Assembly: GCF_000735345.1 (NCBI RefSeq)
Contig: NZ_JMPJ01000052.1
Coordinates: 17,713 to 81,712, forward strand
Length of the DNA: 64,000 bases
Direction of reading: 5' to 3'
From: Ewingella americana ATCC 33852
GTDB taxonomy: Bacteria; Pseudomonadota; Gammaproteobacteria; Enterobacterales; Enterobacteriaceae
The notes under the pieces are model-generated. The model worked only from the letters and a program-made list of their open reading frames with translations. It was not told the DNA's origin and made no database searches. Shown here piece by piece: positions 37,188 through 46,309 of the stretch; positions within the stretch are counted from its first letter, which is position 1; each line of letters starts with the position of its first letter. The position numbers were made by a program, and so were the translations under genes.

Positions 37188-37637
37188 ATGAGAAAACTAA
37201 TATTAGTCTCGACTTTAATTATTGTATTATTTTTCACATCATTCTATATAATAAGTTTACTAAAGCCAAAAATATCAATCCACAACAATACAAGTCATAA
37301 TATCTACATATACTTTGGCGAAAGTACCTATGGTGTAGATCCAAGCGTCGAAGAGATTGACAAGATAATAAAAAGAAGACCCGACGAACTCATGCCCGGC
37401 CAAAAAATAATGTTAAAACCTTCTTTAAAAAGATTATTAGCCAACGATTCGGAAGTGGGTATCGGTTGGTATATTGGAGGGCAATATGAATATAACTCAA
37501 TAAGCACATCGGGGCAATTATTTAAACTATCCAAACAAGAAGGAAACTGCTCAATATCAATTATCATTAAAAGCGACAAGGCTATTTTAAAGAAAGAAAA
37601 CAAAACCATCTGTTACCAAAAACTTCATGCATTTTAA
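37188..37637 (+). CDS. Probable immunity protein of the PAAR effector, membrane-anchored
   Basis: This 149-residue protein has one N-terminal transmembrane helix (about residues 4-25) and a beta-rich C-terminal domain, predicted to face the periplasm (LKPKISIHNNTSHNIYIYF, EVGIGWYIGG, GNCSISIIIK). It follows the toxin by six bases. A homologue with the same layout follows the orphan toxin copy (38454-38918), which strongly supports the immunity role. Confidence 0.7.
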   Translation: MRKLILVSTLIIVLFFTSFYIISLLKPKISIHNNTSHNIYIYFGESTYGVDPSVEEIDKIIKRRPDELMPGQKIMLKPSLKRLLANDSEVGIGWYIGGQYEYNSISTSGQLFKLSKQEGNCSISIIIKSDKAILKKENKTICYQKLHAF

Positions 37638-37678
37638 ACAAGTTTAAGACAGCTATTAGCGAGCATCGTAGAGAAATC

Positions 37679-37954
37679 ATGAGATATTCATTTAACAAAA
37701 AATACATACTTCGCTGGGGGATGATAATCGTAGCTTGTTTTGTTTATTTTACTTTAATAACAATAACATCGTTCCAAATAGGAGCATTTTATGAAAATCA
37801 AAGCATACAAATCGCCCCCCCAACTTCATTAAAAGAATATTTTGATGCAATCGACGCTCTAACCAGTGCACTCGACAGTATCTATCGGGCATCTATTTAT
37901 GGCTTTGTCATATCCATGTCCATTATCTTGTTTTCTTTTAAGAAAATTAGATAG
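37679..37954 (+). CDS. Small two-helix membrane protein, unknown
   Basis: The 91-residue protein has two predicted transmembrane helices (about residues 12-33 and 69-85) and a short loop between them. No family is recognised. It sits between two toxin-immunity cassettes and has an AGAGAAATC stretch before its ATG. It may be an accessory or a leftover immunity gene. Confidence 0.45.
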   Translation: MRYSFNKKYILRWGMIIVACFVYFTLITITSFQIGAFYENQSIQIAPPTSLKEYFDAIDALTSALDSIYRASIYGFVISMSIILFSFKKIR

Positions 37955-38004
37955 GCATGATATTACTTAGATTTTAATAGCTAAAAAAATAAAGGAGAGA
38001 GAAA

Positions 38005-38457
38005 GTAAAAACAGGATCGATTTGGGATCATAAGCATTTAATAAAATCTAAATTTGGTAGAGTAGCTGTAGAGCGCCCATTAACAAGCGGGGAAATTTCA
38101 AAGAGTCATTACCACAAATACAAAAGTCACGATTACTTCTATGATGTCTGGTCTAATATACATTATGGTTATGTAGGATTAAGCACTGGGTTTTCAGTTG
38201 AAACTTTACTTGCGGGTTCAAACATTGAACAAATAAGAACCAGCTTTGAGTCTAAAAAAGATCCTCTCGATGATATTGTTTGTATGAACATAGGGTTTTC
38301 TCTATTTAAAGAATTTGGAAAATACGCGGAAGAGCTGACAGCTCAAGATATCCTAAATGCATTGGAATCTGAAAGTGACAATGTTCTTACGGAGTCGAGA
38401 GATGAACATTGGTGCATAAAAATCTCTAGTAATAACTCGTTAGGGGAAACTAGATGA
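38005..38457 (+). pseudogene. Orphan toxin C-terminal cassette, second copy of the PAAR-effector toxin domain
   Basis: An open frame of 150 sense codons with no start codon is homologous to the last third of the PAAR effector. Shared blocks include VKTGSIWDHKHLIKSKFGR, SHYHKYK-HDYFYDVWSNIHY and GYVGLSTGFSVETLLAGSN. Homology begins sharply at 38005, matching 36732, and an in-frame stop lies at 37990. The frame is intact over its whole length but diverges towards the end. It looks like a displaced alternative toxin tip that could be moved onto the PAAR gene by recombination, as with orphan Rhs/CdiA tips. It overlaps its immunity gene by four bases. Confidence 0.85.
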
Positions 38458-38918
38458 TTAGTATCATAAAAAGAAGAAAAATCACCACAACTATATTAGC
38501 CCTGCTAATTATAATTACATTGTCTTATAAGTTAAAGCCACGTATTACAATAAAAAACAACACAAACGAGATCGTTCGTGTTTATGTTATGGAAAGAGTT
38601 ATTTCCGAAGACGAACCGTCCATAGAGGAAGTAGACCAGCTAAAAAAAGTAAGGATTTTAAATCCTCAGGACAAGATAAGCATAGCGCCCTCTTTCAGCA
38701 CTTTACTACATATAAATAAAGAAATAGACATTGGCTGGAGAACTATGCCTCCTGAAAAAAGCAATACAAAAGTGGGCCATAAGTGGTTTTTCATAAAAGC
38801 GACAAAAGGGAACTGTAGTTATTCCTTAACGATAAGTAATGATAACTACACTTTAAAAAATGAACACAGCCATATATGTATTAAACGTCTCGCTCCAATA
38901 ACTGACGATTCTGATTAA
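38454..38918 (+). CDS. Immunity protein for the orphan toxin cassette
   Basis: This 154-residue protein has one N-terminal transmembrane helix (about residues 11-27) and a periplasmic beta-rich domain. It is homologous to the protein at 37188: shared LKPRITIKNNT, PSIEEVDQL, IDIGW and GNCSYSLTIS. The diverged pair matches the diverged toxin pair. The gene starts within the toxin stop (ATGA), so it was translationally coupled to a toxin gene. Confidence 0.75.
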   Translation: MISIIKRRKITTTILALLIIITLSYKLKPRITIKNNTNEIVRVYVMERVISEDEPSIEEVDQLKKVRILNPQDKISIAPSFSTLLHINKEIDIGWRTMPPEKSNTKVGHKWFFIKATKGNCSYSLTISNDNYTLKNEHSHICIKRLAPITDDSD

Positions 38919-38988
38919 TAGTTAAATCTTTTAAACCACCACCTCACAGATTAAATCCCCAACCACCACTCTTTATCATTGAGATCCC

Positions 38989-40752
38989 ATGGACGACCTA
39001 ACCCTGCGTTATTTTGACGCCGAAATGCGTTACCTGCGCGAAGCGGGCGAAGAATTTGCTCGCGCGCACCCTGACCGCGCTGCCGGATTGAATCTGGATA
39101 AAGTCGGGGCTCGTGACCCCTATGTTGAACGCCTGTTTGAAGGCTTTGCTTTTCTGATGGGCCGCCTGCGGGAGAAGCTTGATGATGACCTGCCGGAGCT
39201 TACCGAAGGGCTGGTCAGCCTGCTTTGGCCGCACTACTTGCGCACTATCCCTTCCCTGTCGATTGTGGAATTCACCCCAGACTGGCGGGAAATGAAAGAG
39301 CGGATGACGATGCGCAAAGGGTTCGAAGTCCTCTCGCGTCCGATTGGTGAGCACGCAACGCGCTGTCGCTACACCACCACTCAGGATATCGAACTGCTGC
39401 CGATTTCGCTGCAACGCGCCGTGCTGGACAGCGAGCCTGACGGTCGTTCGGTGATGCGTTTGCGCTTTAGCTGCGGAGATTTGGCTGACTGGAAAAAAAT
39501 CAAGCTGGGCCAAGTCCCCCTCTATCTTGATGCCGATGCCCCGCTGGCCTGCGCCCTGCATGAAGCGTTAACGCTCAACACCGCCAAGCTGTGGATCCGC
39601 CTGCCGGGCCAGACCGACCGCCAGCCGTTAGACGGTTTTTTTGCCCCACAGGGTTTTGCCGAGCAAGACCAGCTCTGGCCGAAAGGTGACACCGCGTTCA
39701 GCGGCTACCAGCTCTTGCTGGAGTACTTCACTTTCCGCGAAAAGTTTATGTTCGTCACCCTCAAAGGGCTGGAATCGGTGACCCTGCCGGATACCCTCCC
39801 ATGGTTCGAGATTGACGTCGTGCTGGAAAAACGTTGGGAGCACGACTTCTCTTTCTCAGAAAAAAACCTGCGCCTGCACTGCGTGCCGGTAATTAATTTG
39901 TTCTCGCTGGAGTCGGATCCTCTGACCCTCTCCTCTTTGCAGACGGAATACCTGCTGCGCCCAATGCGGGTGCAGGATGGCTACACCGAAATCTACTCGG
40001 TGGACTCGGTTATCTCGTCCAAAAACTCGGGTTATCAGGTGTACGTGCCTTTCACCAGCTTCCGCCATAAAGGAGGCATGCTGCGCCACGACGCGCCCGA
40101 GTATTACTACCACACGCGAGTGAAGCGCGGTCCGTCGGGCCTGCATGACACTTGGCTGGTATTGGGTGGAGAAGCCTTTGATAACCACAGCGTGCCGGAG
40201 AGTGAGAATCTCTCCCTAAACCTGACAGGAACTAACGGCCAGCTGCCACGCAAATCCTTGCAAAGCACCGTGCTGGATACCGTCGTCAAATCCACCGGCG
40301 CCAATGTGCGGGTGCGGAACCTGTCAGTGCCGACCATGCCCTGCTATCCGCCAAACCGCGATCGTTTTCATTGGCGGGTGCTCAGCCACTTGGGCAGCAG
40401 CTTTCTGTGGATGATGGACAGCGCCGAAGTGCTGCGCGGCACGCTCGCCCTGTATGACTGGACGGAAAGCGAAATGAACCGCCGCCGCCTGGATGCCATT
40501 GCGGACGTAAAACATAGTGAAATTGAACGTTTTGAACGAGGTTATTTGCTGCGCGGCGTACACATTGAAATCACCCTCGACAGCAACGGATTTGCCGGTA
40601 CCGGGGATATCTGCCTGTTCGGTGAAATGCTCAGCCGCTTCTTCGCACTTTATACCGATATTCACCTGTTTAATCGCCTGACCCTCATACTGCAACCCAC
40701 CGGAGAACGCCTTGAATGGGAAGAGAATCACAAAACCCGTCTTCCGGGCTAA
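38989..40752 (+). CDS. tssF: TssF, T6SS baseplate wedge protein
   Basis: This 587-residue TssF (VasA/ImpG) has the standard opening DDLTLRYFDAEMRYLREAGE, FAFLMGRLREKLDDDLPELTEGLVSLLWPHYLRTIPSL in parts, and the C-terminal RFERGYLLRGVHIEITLD. TssF2-TssG1 form the wedge that meets VgrG and TssK. GC returns to core values. It overlaps tssG by 37 bases. Confidence 0.95.
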   Translation: MDDLTLRYFDAEMRYLREAGEEFARAHPDRAAGLNLDKVGARDPYVERLFEGFAFLMGRLREKLDDDLPELTEGLVSLLWPHYLRTIPSLSIVEFTPDWREMKERMTMRKGFEVLSRPIGEHATRCRYTTTQDIELLPISLQRAVLDSEPDGRSVMRLRFSCGDLADWKKIKLGQVPLYLDADAPLACALHEALTLNTAKLWIRLPGQTDRQPLDGFFAPQGFAEQDQLWPKGDTAFSGYQLLLEYFTFREKFMFVTLKGLESVTLPDTLPWFEIDVVLEKRWEHDFSFSEKNLRLHCVPVINLFSLESDPLTLSSLQTEYLLRPMRVQDGYTEIYSVDSVISSKNSGYQVYVPFTSFRHKGGMLRHDAPEYYYHTRVKRGPSGLHDTWLVLGGEAFDNHSVPESENLSLNLTGTNGQLPRKSLQSTVLDTVVKSTGANVRVRNLSVPTMPCYPPNRDRFHWRVLSHLGSSFLWMMDSAEVLRGTLALYDWTESEMNRRRLDAIADVKHSEIERFERGYLLRGVHIEITLDSNGFAGTGDICLFGEMLSRFFALYTDIHLFNRLTLILQPTGERLEWEENHKTRLPG

Positions 40753-41792
40753 ATGCCAGGCTAGAGCGGGATATCAGTAAGATTAATTTTTTCCGATTCT
40801 GTCAGTTGCTCGAACAGCCGGGCATGCCAAAACTGGGAAGTACCGCCAATCCTGCGGACGATCCGGTGCGTTTCCGGCCCCATCCGGGGATGGGTTTTCC
40901 CGTCAGCGAGCTTAAAGCGCTGGAAACCGATGCCGACGGATTACCGACGGTGCGCACCACCTTTATGGGGCTGTACGGCGTAGATTCCCCACTGCCAACA
41001 TCCTATATCGACGACATCACCCAGCAGCGAGAAGGGCATGAGGCGCTGGCGGGTTTTCTCGATATTTTCAACCATCGCATCATGACCCAGTTCTATCGTA
41101 TCTGGCGCAAATACTCCTACCCGGCGACCTATGAGGCGGGCGGCAAAGACAATATTTCGCAGAACCTGTTGGGTCTGATTGGCATGGGAATTCCCGGCTC
41201 GCAGCAGCATTTTGCCACGCCGACCTCGAGATTTTTGGCGCTACTCGGCGTGATGCGCCAGCCGGGGAGAACGGCTGAAGGCGTGCAGGCGCTGGTGCGA
41301 TTGTTGGCTCCGGCAACGCGGGCAGATGTCACGCCGCACTGCCTGCGTGCCGTGCGTATTGCCTCACCCATGGCATTTACTGACGAAGGCGCTGACTGGC
41401 TGCGCGACGCCACCGTATTGGGTGATGAAGCCACTGACGCCAACAGTCAGTTGCTGATCTCACTACACACTGAAGATAGTGAAGAAGCCAAGGAGTGGCT
41501 GCCGGATGGCTCTATTTATGCCGATTTTCTGGTGCTGTTGCGCGTCTATCTGGGCTGGCGCTACAAGGCACGCATTCAACTTACGGTGCCCATTCGCCTG
41601 CTTCCTACTCCCATCTTGGGAGATACGCCGATTTGGCTAGGGCTCACCGGCGTACTGGGGCTGGATGAAGAAGCTTCAACCCAAGACATACCTGATTATT
41701 TTACCGTGGAGCTAGGCCTTTATAGCGGCATGGCTACCCACAAGCCTCAAGAAGGAAAACCGCGTGTTATTAAATACCGTCTGGAAAAGTAA
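40716..41792 (+). CDS. tssG: TssG, T6SS baseplate wedge protein
   Basis: This 358-residue TssG (VasB/ImpH) contains INFFRFCQLLEQ, VRFRPHPGMGFPVSEL, TTFMGLYGVDSPLPTSY and FNHRIMTQFYRIWRKY. It is a partner of TssF in the baseplate. The start inside tssF gives the usual family N-terminus. It overlaps the start of tssJ by 29 bases. Confidence 0.94.
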   Translation: MGRESQNPSSGLNARLERDISKINFFRFCQLLEQPGMPKLGSTANPADDPVRFRPHPGMGFPVSELKALETDADGLPTVRTTFMGLYGVDSPLPTSYIDDITQQREGHEALAGFLDIFNHRIMTQFYRIWRKYSYPATYEAGGKDNISQNLLGLIGMGIPGSQQHFATPTSRFLALLGVMRQPGRTAEGVQALVRLLAPATRADVTPHCLRAVRIASPMAFTDEGADWLRDATVLGDEATDANSQLLISLHTEDSEEAKEWLPDGSIYADFLVLLRVYLGWRYKARIQLTVPIRLLPTPILGDTPIWLGLTGVLGLDEEASTQDIPDYFTVELGLYSGMATHKPQEGKPRVIKYRLEK

Positions 41793-42303
41793 AATCGGAC
41801 TCTCCGTATTAGCCCTTTTGTTGGGCGGCTGCGGGCTGACTCAGAGCGTAACGGATGGCACCGTTGCTGCCACCAAATCGATATTCTTCAAGCAGATAAA
41901 AGTCCTGCATTTGGATTTTACCGCCCGTGAAGCACTGAACACGGATGATAACGAGCAGAACTCTTCCTCCGAGCCGGTGATGGTGCGGGTCTATCAGCTG
42001 CGCGACGACAAAACCTTCCAGAAAACGGTTTATCAACAGCTTGCCCAAGATGGCGAAGACGCATTGAAAGACGATCTTCTGGCGACTCGCAGCCTGGTGG
42101 TGAAGCCGGGGACCTCGGCATCACTGGACATGCCGATGGAAAAAGACGCCAAGTTTGTCGCCATCGTCGGCCTATTCCGCCATCCAGATATGAATAAAGA
42201 TCACTGGCGGCTGCTGATCAATCGCGAAGAACTTGATCCCGATGCCCCTCGCGTCATCGAGCTAGGTAACAACAATCTGACGCTGCGTGAGGAGAAAAAG
42301 TGA
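41764..42303 (+). CDS. tssJ: TssJ, T6SS outer-membrane lipoprotein
   Basis: This 179-residue protein has a lipoprotein signal with lipobox LLGGC (Cys23) and the TssJ beta-sandwich fold features (VMVRVYQLRD, DLLATRSLVVKPG, VAIVGLFRHPD, WRLLIN). It fixes the TssLM complex to the outer membrane. The start is GTG at 41764 with AAGGA upstream. Asp or other inner-membrane retention signals are not seen at +2 (Gly). Confidence 0.92.
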   Translation: MLLNTVWKSKIGLSVLALLLGGCGLTQSVTDGTVAATKSIFFKQIKVLHLDFTAREALNTDDNEQNSSSEPVMVRVYQLRDDKTFQKTVYQQLAQDGEDALKDDLLATRSLVVKPGTSASLDMPMEKDAKFVAIVGLFRHPDMNKDHWRLLINREELDPDAPRVIELGNNNLTLREEKK

Positions 42304-42737
42304 TGTCGCAATGTCACTCGCCCTCACTTTACGAAATGCTGCTCGGCAACTTCGCCGGGGGGCTTAATCTGAATCAGGTGAGCGAGCAGGATCAGGTGAT
42401 CCTCTCGGTGCTCGACAATATGCAGCGCATTCTTAACTGCCGCGCGGGGACCCTCAGCCACTTGCCAGACTACGGACTGCCGGATATGAGCAAAATCCTG
42501 CAAGGAATGCCCGGCACTGCGCACTCTCTGATGACCACGCTTTCGCATACGCTGTTGAAATATGAGCCAAGGCTGAAAAAAATTAAGGTGATCCTGCTGC
42601 CGCAATCCGCGCCGGGCCAGTTGGAATACGGCATTGATGCCGAGCTAAAAGAGTTCGGGCTGGTGCATTTCGGCACGGCCTTTATGCCCGAGGGTCGGGT
42701 GCTGATCCGCCATTTAAAACAGCAGCAGTATCTCTAA
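42303..42737 (+). CDS. tssE: TssE, T6SS gp25-like baseplate protein
   Basis: This 144-residue gp25/lysozyme-like TssE has the family marks SVLDNMQRILNCRAGTLSHL, DYGLPDMSKIL and YEPRLKKIKVILL. It starts sheath assembly at the baseplate. ATG 42303 lies eight bases after GGAG; a GTG one codon earlier is also in frame. Confidence 0.92.
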   Translation: MSQCHSPSLYEMLLGNFAGGLNLNQVSEQDQVILSVLDNMQRILNCRAGTLSHLPDYGLPDMSKILQGMPGTAHSLMTTLSHTLLKYEPRLKKIKVILLPQSAPGQLEYGIDAELKEFGLVHFGTAFMPEGRVLIRHLKQQQYL

Positions 42738-42770
42738 AACCCTTACGACACGCCTGAAAGGAATCGATCA

Positions 42771-44135
42771 ATGTCTATTGAGCGCCAGCTACGCACGGGT
42801 GGCGATCCCCGTCAGCTCGCTGATTATCGCGTTATCCGAGAAGAACTCGGCAAATTAATCCATCCGGCACGGCCAGAAGTGAACTGGCAAAAGGTCGAAC
42901 AGCTGTGCCTCAATCTGTTCCAGCAGAACGGAATTGAGCTGCAAACCGCCTCTTGGTACACCCAGGCGCGGGTGCAGTTGGCCGGTTTATCTGGCTTGAA
43001 CGAAGGCTTGGCTATTCTCGACGCCCTGCTGTGTCATCAATGGTCGGGGCTGTGGCCGCAGGCGGTGCATGCGCGCATTGAGATCCTCAACGGCCTTAAC
43101 CAGCGGTTGCAACAGGCTCTGCGCTGCATGACCTTGCAATACCACGATTTGCCGCAGATTTATCAGGCTGAAAAGCTGATCAACTCACTTTGCGACCAAC
43201 TTCAGCGCCTTGAGCTGAAACACCTCAGCCAGTTGCAGGCCTTGAGTCGGCTGCTGCAAAACGCCGCGGTGAGGCTGGAAAACAGTCAGGCCACCAGCGA
43301 GAACGCCGTGGTACTTCCTGTGTCACAAGAGAGGATTGAAGCCGAAACGCCAGTCGATCGCGATAGCCGTTGGGTGTATGTGGCTCAGGCCGAACCAGCC
43401 GCTGCACGGGTGGTGATTGCCCCTGCGGCGGCTAAACAGCCGGTCGAGTGGAAAGGCTTTGTGTTGGGCGTTTTGGCAACTGTGCTGATTGGCAGCGGCG
43501 TCTCGGCGGGGCTCAAGACCTTCAGCCCTTCGCCCGCCAAAGACCGGCTGCAAGCGACTTTGCCCGTTTTGCCTCAGCCAATGAGTTCGCAGGAGCTGGC
43601 CGCGCTGAAGCACCAAAACGCCGAGCAGCTCGCTAAAGCCGCACCGAGTTTTATCGCCGCCACCCAGCAGCAGAGCGAACAACTTGCCAGCCTGTCGCCG
43701 CGCTGGGCTTTGGATAGCGGCACGCATCTGGTCGCACAGGCACAAGCCCTGTGGCCAGCGGACCCGGCGACCATTGCGCTCTCTCAAGACTGGAGCCGTC
43801 AGTTAAATGCCAACGCCGCGCCGCTAGACAGCCTTAACGGCTGGCACTCGGCGAGCGCTCAGCTGCAGCAGTTGGCCGATAAGCTAAATGGTCTGGACGA
43901 GCAGCGCGGAAAGTACATGACCGTGTCGCAGCTCAAATCCTCGGTATTCTCCATCCAGCAGGCACTGAACGCCGCGCCGCCGGTGGAAGAATCATTGCGA
44001 AAACTGGCCGCAGCCCGCCAACAGAATGACCAAATCTCCCAGCAACTGGTGAAGCAGCTGGATAATCAGTTTGTTCAGTTGCTGAGTCGATATGTGTTGC
44101 TGGCGCCGCAGAGTGACAATCCGAAAGCCAACTAA
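42771..44135 (+). CDS. VasL/TagA-like ImpA-N protein with a transmembrane helix
   Basis: This 454-residue protein has an N-terminal ImpA-N-like region (PRQLADYRVIREELGKLIHP, WSGLWPQAVHARIEILN), a transmembrane segment near residues 226-245 (FVLGVLATVLIGSGVSAG) and a Gln/Ala-rich helical C-terminal region likely in the periplasm. Proteins of this type (VasL, TagA class) are TssA relatives found in enterobacterial T6SS loci; some act at the distal end of the sheath. It closes the locus before a terminator. Confidence 0.8.
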   Translation: MSIERQLRTGGDPRQLADYRVIREELGKLIHPARPEVNWQKVEQLCLNLFQQNGIELQTASWYTQARVQLAGLSGLNEGLAILDALLCHQWSGLWPQAVHARIEILNGLNQRLQQALRCMTLQYHDLPQIYQAEKLINSLCDQLQRLELKHLSQLQALSRLLQNAAVRLENSQATSENAVVLPVSQERIEAETPVDRDSRWVYVAQAEPAAARVVIAPAAAKQPVEWKGFVLGVLATVLIGSGVSAGLKTFSPSPAKDRLQATLPVLPQPMSSQELAALKHQNAEQLAKAAPSFIAATQQQSEQLASLSPRWALDSGTHLVAQAQALWPADPATIALSQDWSRQLNANAAPLDSLNGWHSASAQLQQLADKLNGLDEQRGKYMTVSQLKSSVFSIQQALNAAPPVEESLRKLAAARQQNDQISQQLVKQLDNQFVQLLSRYVLLAPQSDNPKAN

Positions 44136-44154
44136 GCCTAATTTGCAGCAACAA

Positions 44155-44190
44155 AAAAGCCGCCAGACTCTCCGGCGGCTTTGCATTTTT
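44155..44190. terminator. Bidirectional terminator between the T6SS locus and the YdgJ-like gene
   Basis: AAGCCGCC pairs with GGCGGCTT around a 9-base loop, with A-runs on the left and T-runs on the right, so it can end transcripts from both converging genes. Confidence 0.75.
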
Positions 44191-44208
44191 ACGTCACAAC
44201 CAAACTCA

Positions 44209-45291
44209 TTAACCCAAGCTGGCTTGCTCGGCGCGGGTCAGGTCCAAGGGCTGAGACTGCCCCGTCTCGGAAGATTTTACCGCTGCTTCCAACACCGCCA
44301 TCACGGCCAAGGCTTCAACCGCAGGGACTGGGTTGGCGCGCTCGCCGTTTAAAGCGTCGCGAACTTGCATATAGTACTGGCGCTGATCGCCATTTGGCGT
44401 GGCAATAGTGCGCGGTGGGTTAGTGCCCTCGAACAGCACCAAGGCGTCATCATCTTGTCCCCACACATCGCTGCCCGGCACCACGCCCGCTAGCAGCTGC
44501 CTCTCCTGACGGTCAGCGTTGGCCTTCACCACACTTCCCTTCTCGCCGTGAACCGCAAAACGCGACGCGCCACCTGCCACCAACATGCTGCAATGCAAAA
44601 TCACTTTGTGTGACGGGTAGTTCAGCACCACGTGCGCCCAGTCGTTGATTTCGGCATTCGGGCGCAGGGTGGCGATATTGCCCTGCACCGTCTGTGGCAG
44701 TCCGAACAGTTGCAGTGCCTGATCAATCAGGTGTGGGCCGATGTCGAACCACAGGCCGCTGCCCGGCACGTTTTGCTCACGCCAGCGCACCCGCACTTCT
44801 GGGCGGAAACGGTCAATGTGCGACTCAAAATGCGCCACCTTGCCAATCAGCCCCTGCTCAATGACCTGCTTCACCCCGAGATAATCACTGTCCCAACGGC
44901 GATTGTGGAACACCGACAGCAGGCGCTGTTGCTTATCTGCCAACGCGATTAACTCGCGCGCTTCCTGCATATCCAGCGTAAAGGGCTTATCCACTACCAC
45001 GTGCTTGCCTGCTTCCAGCGCCACTTTTGCCAGCGGTGCGTGAGTGGCGTTAGGTGAGGCGATCACCACCAGATCCACGTCAGGATGGCGAATGGCCTCT
45101 TCTGGAGAAGCAATCACCAGCGCCTCTGGCAGGTCCGCGTGGACTTTTTCTGCATCGCGCGACGCCACCACCAGCAGGTTTAAGCCCGGCGTTGCGCCGA
45201 TCAGCGGCGCATGGAAGGTTTTGCCAACAAAGCCGTAGCCGATTAGCGCGACGTTGAGGCTTTTAGAGGAGGTACGGGTCGTTTCACTCAT
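44209..45291 (-). CDS. Gfo/Idh/MocA-family oxidoreductase, YdgJ-like
   Basis: This 360-residue NAD(P)-dependent oxidoreductase has an N-terminal Rossmann motif (VALIGYGFVGKTFHAPLI), the EKP-like AGKHVVVDKPFTLD and YdgJ-type blocks SVFHNRRWDSDYLG, FESHIDRFRPEVRVRWRE and GPHLIDQALQLFGLP. Full-length similarity to E. coli YdgJ is evident; substrate unknown. ATG 45291 follows AAGGAG. The start overlaps the end of the DeoR regulator gene upstream, so the two form one unit. Confidence 0.85.
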   Translation of the reverse strand: MSETTRTSSKSLNVALIGYGFVGKTFHAPLIGATPGLNLLVVASRDAEKVHADLPEALVIASPEEAIRHPDVDLVVIASPNATHAPLAKVALEAGKHVVVDKPFTLDMQEARELIALADKQQRLLSVFHNRRWDSDYLGVKQVIEQGLIGKVAHFESHIDRFRPEVRVRWREQNVPGSGLWFDIGPHLIDQALQLFGLPQTVQGNIATLRPNAEINDWAHVVLNYPSHKVILHCSMLVAGGASRFAVHGEKGSVVKANADRQERQLLAGVVPGSDVWGQDDDALVLFEGTNPPRTIATPNGDQRQYYMQVRDALNGERANPVPAVEALAVMAVLEAAVKSSETGQSQPLDLTRAEQASLG

Positions 45292-46051
45292 GGTTTTCTC
45301 CTTGCGTCCCCGAGGCGGTGACGCTGACTTTGATCGAATCTTGCTCACCCAGCTCGCCCCACGGGCGGTCGAGGAACAGGCGGTGAATATCAGAAAGCTC
45401 AGCCACCAGATGCGGCTCGCAGCGGTTGAGTTTGAGGTGATCGGCGACTAACCAGTGGGCGGCGCTCAGCTTAAGCATGGCGCGTTTCACTTCAGCATCG
45501 GCCTCCTGACTGGCACTCAGGCCAAGCTGGGCGTGGATGGCGCAAGCCCCCAGCACGGCGATATCCGCGCGATAGTGCGCCAACATGGCAAGCGTGGCGC
45601 TGCCAGCAAACAGTCGCTGTTTGGCATCCCAACTGCCGCCGAGCAGGATCAGCTGGACCTCCGGGCGTTCGCTCAGGCACTGGGCGATATCCAGCGAGGT
45701 GGTGATGACGGTCATCGGCCCGCGCAGGGCATCTGCCACCGCCAGTACCGTGCTGCCTGCATCAAGGAAAATCGTGCTGCCAGCGGGGATTTGCGCCGCA
45801 ACCGCCTGCCCCAGCGTTCGCTTGGTGGTGGCTAACAGATGGCTGCGCCCCTGACGGTTCATGGCCGACAGGTCTAAGGCAATCGCCCCACCGTGGTTTT
45901 TCTGCGCCAGCCCCTGACGTTCGAGATCTGCCAAGTCGCGCCGGACGGTATCCGCAGAAACCTGCATCTTTTGCGCTAAATCGGCGACGCTCATTTGCCC
46001 CTTTTCACTGAGCAGTTCCAGCAATACCTGCTGGCGAGCCACTTTATGCAT
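45284..46051 (-). CDS. DeoR-family transcriptional regulator
   Basis: This 255-residue regulator has an N-terminal helix-turn-helix (MSVADLAQKMQVSADTVRRD) and a DeoR sensor domain (GSTIFLDAGSTVLAVADAL, LLGGSWDAKQRLFAGS). ATG 46051 follows GGAGAG; the reading upstream is not supported by a ribosome site. It is coupled by overlap to the YdgJ-like gene and probably controls it in response to a sugar phosphate. Confidence 0.85.
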   Translation of the reverse strand: MHKVARQQVLLELLSEKGQMSVADLAQKMQVSADTVRRDLADLERQGLAQKNHGGAIALDLSAMNRQGRSHLLATTKRTLGQAVAAQIPAGSTIFLDAGSTVLAVADALRGPMTVITTSLDIAQCLSERPEVQLILLGGSWDAKQRLFAGSATLAMLAHYRADIAVLGACAIHAQLGLSASQEADAEVKRAMLKLSAAHWLVADHLKLNRCEPHLVAELSDIHRLFLDRPWGELGEQDSIKVSVTASGTQGENHE

Positions 46052-46309
46052 TTTCTCTCCACACGCAAATAACAGCATAAAAACGCAATATACTGCAAAA
46101 AGTAGCAAGAGTGAATCCGTGTTTTGCCGCAGGGCATAGAAAGTTAAATCGCGCGGGGCTAGGCCAGATACTTGAGCATACAAATGGGCGTTAAAGCAGA
46201 CACACCGGAGATACATCGCTGGCTTTTAATCAAGGCATGCGCAGAGCAGCGTTACGCCACGGGCGATCCTGCTGCATATCGATCCATCTGACCTTCGAGG
46301 AAGAGAGCT

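Noticed and set aside
38998-39561. Minus-strand open frame of 187 codons inside tssF
   Set aside because: It is a shadow of the conserved TssF N-terminus, with no ribosome site or motif.
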